Assembly (NCBI GenBank): GCA_905250075.1
Contig: CAJNOP010000012.1
Location: forward strand, 1,708,529-1,772,528
Direction of reading: 5' to 3'
Length of the DNA stretch: 64,000 nucleotides
DNA from: Rotaria sp. Silwood1
Lineage: Eukaryota; Rotifera; Eurotatoria; Philodinida; Philodinidae
The notes beneath the pieces were generated by a model. It worked only from the letters and a program-made list of their open reading frames with translations, did not search any database and was not told the DNA's origin. Positions 1 through 8,489 of the stretch are shown piece after piece. Within the stretch, counting starts at the first letter, position 1. The number at the start of each line of letters is the position of its first letter. The position numbers and the translations under genes are program-made.

Positions 1-113
1 TAATTTATCGAAACTCACACTCACATTCACACGAACCCACACCCACATTCACACCGACCCACACCCACATTCACACCGACCCATACCCACACCCACACCC
101 ATACCTATACCCG
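1..113. repeat. Telomere-like CA-rich tandem repeat
   Basis: The left edge is a degenerate tandem array with a unit near 22 bp, built on CCCACACCCACATTCACACCG, with several CCCACA/CCCACAC hexamers. The opposite strand reads TGTGGG-like, which resembles the telomeric hexamer described for bdelloid rotifers. The array is imperfect and runs off the window, so it could be an interstitial or subtelomeric relic or simply a CA-rich minisatellite. Confidence 0.5.
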
Positions 114-299
114 GCAGTTTCTTGTAGTAGTAATGGAGCAACTAGGACTTTTCCTTCGCATTTAACAGCACTTCACCAACTTCCACAATCGAATGCTACT
201 GATTGCAAACCTAAGGCTAATGTCCTACAGTATTTCAGAATAAAAGATACTCTCCTGTTGTAGGGTTTCAGCAGCCACGAGCACAACAAATACCCGGAC

Positions 300-1020
300 T
301 TCAGTAGCTAGGGCCACCCCTACAGTAGGCCTTCAAAATCCAAGCCTATCTACACAAGTAGAAAATGCGAACCTAAGCCTACCTCCAATATCAGTATTTG
401 GATACTCAAGGGTATAAATCTATGGTAGTATTTGATGACCCAAGCATAACCCCCATGGTAGCAATTGAGGACCGAAGGGTATCCTCTTATAGTAGGACTG
501 CAGAACCCAAGACTACCCCCTAATAGCAGGACCACAGGACCCACGGGTACTCCCTACTCCCTAATAGTAGGACTGGAGCACCCAAGGGTACCCCCTAACA
601 GCAGGGCTTAAGGACCTAAGGGTATCCTCCTATAGTAGAACTTCGGGAACCAAGGATACCCCCTATAACAGGACTTCAGGACCTAAGGGTACTCCCTAAT
701 GGTAGGACTGGAGGACCTAAGGGTACCTCCTAATAGTAGGGCTTGAGGACTTATGAGTATCTTCCTATAGTAGGATTTGACGACCTAAGGATACCCCCTA
801 TAATAGGACTGGAGGGCCTAAGGATACCCCCTAATAGTAGGGCTTGAGGACCTAAGGGTACCCTCCTAAAGAAGGACTTGAGGAGCTAAAGGTATACCCT
901 AATAGTAGGACTGGAGGACCTAAGGGTATCTCCTAATAGTAGGGCTTGAGGACCTAAGAATATCCTCCGACAGTAGGATTTACGAGCCTAAGGGTACCCC
1001 CATTGTAGGTCTTGAGGACC
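300..1020. repeat. Minisatellite, about 34-bp unit, roughly 20 copies
   Basis: Direct inspection shows a diverged tandem array whose unit reads roughly AGGACTTGAGGACCTAAGGG followed by TACCCCCTAATAGT. Unit length is 33-34 bp, and copies differ at scattered positions (GGACT/GGGCT, CCCCC/CTCCC). Open frames on the minus strand across it are repeat artefacts. No gene is seen. Confidence 0.8.
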
Positions 1021-1084
1021 ACATACTGAACAATATGTAGATGGATATCTTAACAAATCGAAAACTGTTTGGTAGAATTGTGAA

Positions 1085-1275
1085 AAGCAAAAAGCAAATC
1101 CAAACGAGATTCCAAATCTAAACTACAAATCCAAACCAGTGCCCAAATCGTGGGTACAAACCTCAATTCGAATCCAAACATATCATGCAAATCCAAATCC
1201 AAATCCAGACCTCGCGTACGAATCCAAATCCCAACCCAATTCCTAAGGATTTGATGCCGAATCCAAATCTGTCTC
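1085..1275. repeat. Short-unit minisatellite (AATCCA-based)
   Basis: A second, distinct tandem repeat follows the 34-bp array. AATCCAAATCC and close variants recur about 12-14 times in 190 bp. The minus-strand frame across it reads a repetitive D/L/R/W-rich peptide and is not considered a gene. Confidence 0.65.
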
Positions 1276-2500
1276 AAGAATTGTTGCATCCCTAAGTTTG
1301 ATAAGAAACATCTCTATCAGAAGCAGACTCAGAAGAATGACATAGAACTTGGAAAGGACTACAGGCCGCTAAGACTTTCATGATCGGAATCAGCGCAGTG
1401 AACGGAGTACAGCTGTATATGTTTCTACGAAAAAACGATTGGTCACTGTGGGAACTTTCATTGTGAGCATTTGAGTACATTCAATAAATCTCGTTTCTAC
1501 CCGATTGAAACATGAATAACACTGAAAAGAAGTAAGCATGAGAAAGTCTAATCATACAAAGTCTTCGTGGGATTTGTTAAGAATCTGAGTCTGATGAGCA
1601 TTTAACTATTCTCCGTACGAATGGTTTTTATTATTATGATCCAAATAAAGTTTTGTTCATATCGGAGAATGGTATTCTAGGACTGTATTACCTGAACAAT
1701 AGAAGTTATGGTCGTCTGAATAAATCCATAGTGATATGAATAACAGAGTATGAAGTTTGATTTCTCTGAATAATTTGTAAAATGATTGTTCGTAAAGATT
1801 GATTTAAAATGTTTTCAAAGAAAGAATTAACCCTAAGTGCATATTTTGATTTTAAATATCATCAATTAATTTATATCTAGTCGATCTGAGATAACTTCAA
1901 TAAAATTAGTTGGTCGAAATTATAACTTCGACACCATCTATATACAGAATGAAAGAATATACATATAAATATATATGTATACAGTGAAAAAATATATATA
2001 TCAGTCATTTTACTTTAGTCATGATCAGACTTGCTCAAAAGAAGTTATTAGCTTTCCCTCAATTGAGCGTAGTGTAGAGAGAAGAATTTTATGAATTTTG
2101 AAGCAATTCATTTTCAACAATATCGAACTCTCGATTTTTCAGAGATATTTTACGAAAAATGCTAAAAATAAGCATTGGATTCACGAGGGATCTTGACGGG
2201 ATGGTCTCTCACGAACACTTCAGTTGATTGAGCTGAAATTTTCGGAGAACATATATCTTGATGATTTCTATTCAATATAAAATTTTTAATTCGGATCATT
2301 GAGCGCTTAATATTTTATGACTTATCCAATATGAATAGAAACCCACGTTTCAATTAACTTTGATGCTTCAAAACTAGTGACTCGTATAAGGTACAGGTCT
2401 AAAGGTTTTTCTGAAGCCGTAGTTTATAGTGATGTATTTTCTCGAAAACTTTCAGCCATATATGCTATTTCTTTCGGTCAGGAGGTCGCCTTCAATAGTG
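1276..2500. other. Non-coding stretch, nothing recognised
   Basis: AT-rich sequence without a believable coding region, RNA gene or clear repeat structure. A short TA microsatellite lies near 1955-2005. Confidence 0.5.
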
Positions 2501-2507
2501 CTTTTTT

Positions 2508-2876
2508 TCATAAAAATCGTGATTTTTTGACGCGGTTTTCTCTCAAGAAATGATATAGTTTGAGGGTTGAGTTTTGAAAAGAGTAATGATCATTTAAAAT
2601 GTAGAAGTTCACAATAAAATTAGCCTGAGGCGTCTGAAAATAGTCCAGAAAATGGGTCACTAAAGATGTACCAAGATCTATTCTCTGAGCCAAGAGATTC
2701 GGACTCTGTCTCGATACATCCCTAATCTCATTCATAATACGAAAAGATGTTGTCCAATAAAAACCTCGATTGATCTGGATTCGTTCTTCGATTTTTGTAA
2801 TGATATTTGTTCTACAATCAACTTTAGGCCTTACATTACGGCTGTTAGAGTTCATAATGCCCTGTAGAAAGTTCAT
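2508..2876 (-). CDS. Possible 122-aa ORF, unrecognised
   Basis: An ATG-initiated open frame of 122 codons on the minus strand, unusually long for this AT-rich intergenic DNA. Amino-acid use looks protein-like, with no simple repeats and mixed charged and hydrophobic residues. No signal peptide, membrane segment or known motif is visible. Its start lies a few bases from the left end of the inverted-repeat element at 2882-3455, so it could be a host gene fragment, a leftover of a larger mobile element, or a chance frame. No function is proposed. Confidence 0.22.
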   Translation of the reverse strand: MNFLQGIMNSNSRNVRPKVDCRTNIITKIEERIQINRGFYWTTSFRIMNEIRDVSRQSPNLLAQRIDLGTSLVTHFLDYFQTPQANFIVNFYILNDHYSFQNSTLKLYHFLRENRVKKSRFL

Positions 2877-2881
2877 TCCTG

Positions 2882-3455
2882 CACACTAAGTTAAAATGTG
2901 TCGCATGTGCCGTGATTTACGACACAATGCACGACACATTAAAGCACAACGCGAGGTGCTCGTTGCGACACATTTTGTCCACGAAGAGCACGACACATTT
3001 CATACAACACATGCGACACATTTTGTATTGGTTCTTCTGAAAAAGCATATTACGAATTTTCTTTAATTTAATTCCATTATAATTATTCCTATTTTGAAAA
3101 CTCAAGAGGTTAGATCTTGAGATCTGTCCAGCCTCGAGTTGGCCCGATCTCCGTCAGACCAGTTCAGGGTAGTCCTCTCTCAAATTATTGATCGAGATTG
3201 GCATTTTCTCGACTAATAAAATATCGAGAAATAATCTAGAAAAAAATTATTGTGAAAATATTTATCTTCCTTACGTTCAACCGTGTTGCTTATATATGGC
3301 TGTGCGTACATAAGAAAAACGGTGAATGAATAGTGAATAAACAGAACGCGACAATAATGTATATGATACATTCTAAGCGCGACACATTTTTATGCTGGGA
3401 TGCACGACACAATAACTCACGACACATAAATACGACACATTTTAAGTTAGACTGT
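2882..3455. mobile_element. Inverted-repeat element with GACACATT subterminal repeats
   Basis: The two ends are inverted copies of each other. The left end reads CTAAGTTAAAATGTGTCG, and the reverse complement of the right end reads CTAACTTAAAATGTGTCG. Several further GACACATT/AATGTGTCG octamers lie just inside both ends, in both orientations. There is no coding capacity. The length of about 570 bp and multiple subterminal motif copies fit a non-autonomous DNA transposon. No clear target-site duplication could be assigned, so the superfamily is unknown. Confidence 0.65.
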
Positions 3456-3516
3456 GAACCTAAAGAGAACGCTTCATTTATGCAGTAGTCACGTCTTTTT
3501 CTTCGCTGAGTCCTTG

Positions 3517-3688
3517 GGGTAATAATAATCGGCCTAATTTTTGGCCTAAGACCTACGTGAGCCTAAGAAAATAATTGGTTATTTTTTTTTCGTTCTGCAG
3601 ATGATTCATACGAAAAGGAAAACATACCAATAATATTTTTAGGCTCGCTTAGGCCTTAGGCCAAAAATTAGGCCGATTATTATTACCC
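3517..3688. mobile_element. 172-bp MITE with long terminal inverted repeats
   Basis: The element starts GGGTAATAATAATCGGCC and ends with the exact reverse complement; the arms match with few differences for about 70 bp, so nearly the whole element folds into one hairpin. Flanks carry near-identical 9-mers, GAGTCCTTG at 3508-3516 and GATTCCTTG at 3689-3697. A 9-bp duplication would point to a Mutator-like family. No coding capacity. Confidence 0.8.
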
Positions 3689-3697
3689 GATTCCTTG

Positions 3698-4359
3698 ATT
3701 GCTTCAACATTTAGTCAAGGAATCATGGCAGTATAAGATATACAGATTTTGGAACGCAACTTGACTAGCATAAAACTTAAGGTGGTCTACCTAACAATTT
3801 ATATCAATAAAGAACAACAGGTGACGGACATCAATTAGTTCGTTATTATTATTGGGTAACGGGTGACTAAACTGTTAATGCGTCTCTTTCCTCATATTTG
3901 ACTTGGGGTCAAGCACATTCACACCGCGTACAATTTTTAGGATATATTTGGAATATGGTGGAGAGACTATGCTAAAATTTTCAGCACTATTGGTTGAGTT
4001 TTTCGGGGATATGCAGCGAACAAGGGCCGAAAACATCTCATTTGGTCATCCAAAATTATTTTTGATTTAGTAGTATTTGTATAGACAGACTAATCGGTGT
4101 AGGAATAGTAGAGTTGTATGTGATTTTGTAGAAAACTTTGACCATAAAATCCTTTTTGAGCTCAAATGAAAATAGTTATGTATGAAATATAGTGCTTACG
4201 AAACTTTAAAATGGTTACGATTCCGTTGCAAAAGTAGAAATCCTTTTTCAATTACGGTATAGTATCTGGTTTTTTGTGCATTAATTATAAAAGCACAACT
4301 ACAAAGATCAAATGTTGGTCGTTAATCATTGGATGATAACAATAAGAAATAGAAAACCA
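3698..4359. other. Non-coding; relic of a dispersed repeat
   Basis: No gene is seen. The stretch around 3940-4070 is a diverged copy of sequence found at 9040-9165 inside the TTAA-flanked element: both contain GGATAT, TTGG, GTGGAGAG, CTATG, TTTTCAGC and a CAAGG..AAAA..CTCATTT block in the same order. Confidence 0.5.
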
Positions 4360-5370
4360 TCAGTAACCAGTGATGGGATCGGTTCGTGTTTTTTTGGAAC
4401 CGAATCGAATCGAACAGAAAAAAATCTCAAACCGAACCGAACTGATTAAAAAATAAAGAAAAAAAGTTTATCAGTTTCTAATTTTGTTTCAGAATATTCA
4501 CTTACAACAATTTATTGAAGACATGCCTATAACGCTTTCGATAGTTCTAAGAGTGACCTAGAAAAACGAGCTGCATACAATGTTAAAAATATAGGTATTT
4601 TCGTTTTTATGTTAGAAATATTTTCCCATCGGAAAAGACGGTAGTGTATTTATAGTGGCTAGCCAATCTTTTTGTTAATCAAGAACAACTCACTGTGTTT
4701 TTGTTCGTCGTTTAGTGTAAAGGGCACAACTTGTTTCAACTAGCAGGCTATTATTCTTTGAAGGATGTTCTGTGAAAATATCATATAGCGTAAGTTTTGA
4801 GAAATAATTTATATATGTCATAATTTCTAGCCATTACTCTGTATTTTTCTAGTTTATGATTTCGGAGTGATGGGGCACTTGAAAATAATAAACTAATGAT
4901 GAGGGAAAGCACACCTGTTGAAAAAGAAAGTATTGCTCTTCAAAATATAACGATTTCGTCAAAATTGTAAATTTCATTTTGTCTTTTACAGTTTGAAAAG
5001 TAATAACCACTATGACTAGCTAAACTTGAAAGGTCTGGAAATCTCAGTAAAGCTATCCATTTTAAGACATTAATTAGATAATTTTTTCTAACTTTATTAC
5101 CGTCTGCTAAAGATTATTTTGAAGTTCAACACCAAGCGAGGTTTAACTAATGCATTAAAAACTAATACAAATTGATAGTCAATTAATATTTACTTATATA
5201 TATATATGAGTGCTTTCTATTAAAATGTTGTCTGTAAAATTATGTACTCAACGATGAACAAAACTATTGATAGTGACTGAAGATTTATGAAACACATGAG
5301 TAAACAATAAAAATGTGCTATACTTTCTTCATTCACTTTTAGTGGACAAGTTAACAGATATGTTAGAATA

Positions 5371-5434
5371 TCTATATTATAATAGACAAACTTTTTCAGG
5401 AACTTTCATATGATTGGTCACAGAACGAAAAACA
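5371..5434. repeat. Direct repeat copy 1 (TCTATATTATAAT family)
   Basis: About 60 bp beginning TCTATATTATAAT and containing GGAACTTTCATATGATTGG and TCACAGAACGAAAA. A matching copy in the same orientation lies at 7671-7741, 2.3 kb downstream. The TCTATATTATAAT start resembles the 5' ends of some Helitron families, but no hairpin plus CTRR end was identified. Confidence 0.7.
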
Positions 5435-5436
5435 AG

Positions 5437-5600
5437 TATACCCAAGTCAACCCGAACGCTATCGGTACGCGTTTCGTCACTCTTGGTACGCGTACGGTAC
5501 AACACGCCTCGTACGCGTACGAACGTCACGCAAAATGCGCGTACCGAGCGTGACGATCACGCGTACGTCACGCGTACAAAAAAGTGTATGAACGCACTTT
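5437..5600. repeat. GC-rich foldback arm, left (GTACGCGT-rich)
   Basis: Sequence rich in GGTACGCGT motifs. It begins GTATACCCAAGTCAACCCGA, and the inverted counterpart ends at 7240. Its base composition contrasts sharply with the AT-rich DNA between the arms. The short plus-strand open frame here is repeat-derived. Confidence 0.7.
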
Positions 5601-5689
5601 AGTAATTTTTCTATTGGATCCTTCTATGAATTCAATAGCCTCAACCAATCCACTGTGTGGCGCTAATTACTACACGTTATGCAATTTTT

Positions 5690-6870
5690 TTTTAACTTTA
5701 TTTTATTGAGACTTTGTTCTCAAGTCCAAAAAAATTTACAAGCACACGCATAACAGAAAAACAAATGAAGTTACAAATAAAAAAGTTCTAACTTAAAATA
5801 TTTCGCTTGAAGGAGACAATAAAACAAAGAGCTTAACAAAAAAACTAATTATAAAAATAATAACAAAAAAAAAACATAAATATAACAAAATATTAAAAAC
5901 AAAAATATAAATATGAAACAAGAACTTTAAAAAGAATTAAACATTGACATTTAAAAATTTTTAAAACAAACAATCATAAATTTTTTAAACTTTTTAATAT
6001 TAAAATTTTATTTTTTTAATATTTGCGTTTAATTTCTTTAATATTAATATATAAAAATTTAAAAAGAAATAAATGTAAACATTTTATTAACTAAATACTA
6101 CCCATATCAAAACAAAAAACACTAAATATAAATATGAGAAAATATTGAAAAAAATTATAATTACTTGTTTTTAAATTTTTATATAAATAATATTTAATTT
6201 TTTTTAAATATTTTTTTATGCGCATATTTAATATTTTTTAAAATTTTTCATATATTCATATAAAAAAAATTAAATATTATCATATAAAAGTTTAAAAACC
6301 AACAATTATAAATTGTTTTCAATATCTTCTCATATTTATATTTAATGTTTTTTGTTTTTATATGGGTAATATTTAGTTGTTAAATATGTTTAAATTTAAT
6401 TTTTTTAAAATTTTTATATATTACTATTAAAGAAATTAAATGCAACTATTAAAAAAAATGACATATGAATATTAAAAAAAGTATTGAAAAAAATTTGTAA
6501 TTGTTTGTTTTTTAACTTTTATATGATAGTATTTAGTTTTTTTTACATGAATATATGAAAGATTTTTCAAAATATTAAATATACGCATAAAAAACTATTC
6601 AGAATAATTAAATATTATCATATAAAAATTTAAAAACAAACAATTATAAATGTTTCTCAATATTATTTTAACATCGATATTTAATTTTTTTTAATATTTA
6701 TATTTAATTTTTTCAAAATTTTTATATATTCATATAAAAGAAATTAAATGCAGATATTAAAAAAATTAAATGTTTTTATATGAAAATTTAAAAAAAAATG
6801 TTAGTACAAAAATTTTAAAAATTTACGATTCTTTGTTTTTATCGCTATAAAAAAAATAGTAAACCGTTAC
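5690..6870. repeat. Very AT-rich region of nested long palindromes
   Basis: About 1.2 kb of nearly pure A/T. At least two large inverted-repeat pairs can be read: arms about 6018-6225 and 6240-6450, sharing blocks such as AAATATAAATATGAGAA and ATTTAATTTCTTTAATA, and a second pair about 6460-6570 and 6600-6700. The same motifs recur in alternating orientation, so the region is built from repeated head-to-head units. No coding capacity. It lies within the hAT insertion. Confidence 0.7.
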
Positions 6871-7129
6871 TTATAATTTATTCATTGTAGTTCTATCACT
6901 TTATTGTCGAATTGTACTAATTTGTGTGCTACGCGAACCCCAAAATATTTGCAGAGAAAAACCTTAAATAATTAATAAAAGAAAATTTTTATTTGTGTAA
7001 AAATTACACTCAAACATAGGCTATATATATACGAGAAACGGCCAAGTCACATTCAGACAATAGCCTTTGTCTATTCAACCATTGTTGAATTACTGGCCTC
7101 CCTAATGAGGAGTTGTTAGCCGAACGCAT

Positions 7130-7240
7130 GACGTACATGTTATCACGCATGGTATGCATACGTACATGTGACGACACGCGTACCAAGCGTACATAGCGTG
7201 ACGTGCGCGTACCATTAGCGTTCGGGTTGACCTGGGTATA
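7130..7240. repeat. GC-rich foldback arm, right
   Basis: Inverted partner of the arm starting at 5437. The reverse complement reads GTATACCCAGGTCAACCCGA and continues with the same GGTACGCG..CGTCAC..TTGGTACGCGT pattern. The arms enclose about 1.6 kb of AT-rich palindromic DNA, giving a foldback-type composite. Confidence 0.7.
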
Positions 7241-7670
7241 CATACATATATACATATATATATATGTGTGCGTCCCATATGTCCATTCATTATACATGTA
7301 CGTCATGCCTGACCATTGATTATCTCTCTCTCTATACATATATATGTCCGTCATATTTTATTTTATTTTATTTTTCAAAGCTCGGAGCAGCATAACGTTT
7401 ACAAAACTATCCTTTATCTATATTAATTATATTTTCGGAGAGTAAGAATAATAAATAATCGTAGCGAAGCTAAATATTGTAAGAGCTCCCTTCTATTAAC
7501 TGATTGAAAGGAGATGATAGAGTAAGTAAGTGATTTAGTAATTAATCACTAATTAATTATTTATATATTTATAAAAAATAAAAATTTATAAAACTTTATA
7601 TATTTACAAAAAAACCTCATAAACAGAATAAAAGTTTATATATATTTAAAAAAAAAAGATATCTATATTA

Positions 7671-7741
7671 TCTATATTATAATGTACAAGTGTTTTTCAG
7701 TTCTCCGGGAACTTTCATATGATTGGTCACAGAACGAAAAA
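7671..7741. repeat. Direct repeat copy 2 (TCTATATTATAAT family)
   Basis: Second copy of the repeat at 5371-5434, again with GGAACTTTCATATGATTGG and TCACAGAACGAAAA. It is followed by short repeats of ACGTCGTATATGTCCATTCA and TATATA tracts up to about 7850. Confidence 0.7.
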
Positions 7742-7932
7742 AAATATACATATATATGTACGTCGTATATGTTCATTCATTATATATAGATATAGATATA
7801 CGTCGTATATGTCCATTCATTATGCATATATATGTCAGTCATCTATATTATATTTTTCATTCAGGAACTGATGTAAATTAAATCAATTTCTCCTATAATA
7901 TTAAATTTTTCCGATAATATTAAAGTTCAACC

Positions 7933-8350
7933 AAAGGGGAAAAGGCAAGACTTCCGTACTCTCACAATACAATGGGAGTACAGTGGAAGTACAGGGAGTA
8001 CAGTGGATATACAGTGGAAGTACAGTGGAGGTACAGGATAGTACAGGGTAGTACAGTGGAAGTACAGGGGAGCGCAGTGGACGTACAGGAGAGTACAGCG
8101 GAAGTACAGGAGAGCCCAGCGGAGGTACAGGGGAGTGCAATGGAAGTACAGTGGAGGTACATGGGAGCACAGTGAAGGTACAGAAGAGTACAGGGGAGCG
8201 CAGTGGAGGTACAGGAGAGTACAGTGGAAGTACAGGGGGGGGGCACAGTGGAGGTACAGTATATTACAGGGGAACACAGAGGAGGTACAGTGGAAGAACA
8301 GGATAGTACAGTGGGAGTACGCACTCCAGGAGTCCCGCTTTTTCCCCTTG
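7933..8350. mobile_element. TIR-minisatellite element, copy 1 (nested in hAT)
   Basis: The inverted ends read AAAGGGGAAAAGGCAAGACT on the left and, as reverse complement, TCAAGGGGAAAAAGCGGGAC on the right. Identical 9-mers AGTTCAACC flank it (7924-7932 and 8351-8359), as expected for a target duplication. Between the ends, about 7972-8325 is a tandem array of a 10-11 bp unit, GTACAGTGGAA with variants GTACAGGAGA and GCGCAGTGGA, in some 35 copies. Several frames stay open on both strands only because of the repeat. A related 128-bp element lies at 11053-11180. The 9-bp duplication fits Mutator-like elements (inference). Confidence 0.82.
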
Positions 8351-8445
8351 AGTTCAACCCTTCACAGGGGCCTCTAGTATATTTAGATGTAATCGGTTCC
8401 GGATATGTGGAACCAAACCGAACCGGTCCCATCACTGTCAGTAAC

Positions 8446-8489
8446 TAACATGTCAGATAGACATAAATTTTAGAAAGATATTAACGACA
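8446..8489 (+). promoter_or_regulatory. Short leader with splice-acceptor-like site before ABCB ATG
   Basis: Only 44 bp separate the hAT target duplication from the ABCB start codon. The leader holds AAATTTTAG at 8465-8473, a good acceptor-like sequence 16 bp before the ATG, which could accept a spliced leader or a non-coding first exon lying beyond the transposon. Which of these applies cannot be told from sequence alone. Confidence 0.35.

Larger units (their letters stand above)
4368..8437. mobile_element. hAT-type non-autonomous DNA transposon, 4.07 kb, with nested insertions
   Basis: The left end CAGTGATGGGATCGGTTCG and the right end (reverse complement CAGTGATGGGACCGGTTCG) form terminal inverted repeats of the CAG-N-G-N-TGGG type common in hAT transposons. 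Both sides carry the identical 8-mer TCAGTAAC (4360-4367 and 8438-8445), the 8-bp target duplication expected for hAT. No transposase frame is present; the interior is AT-rich palindromes, foldback repeats and a nested TIR-minisatellite element (7933-8350). The right end lies 45 bp before the ABCB start codon, so the element probably occupies that gene's promoter region. Confidence 0.9.

Noticed and set aside
4368-8437. A hidden hAT transposase frame inside the 4-kb element
   Set aside because: No frame above about 120 codons and no recognisable transposase segment; the interior is palindromic and repetitive, so the element is non-autonomous.
7901-8448. Several overlapping open frames on both strands between 7.9 and 8.4 kb
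   Set aside because: They translate the 10-11 bp minisatellite of the TIR element; frames stay open because the unit lacks stop codons, and the peptides are pure repeats.
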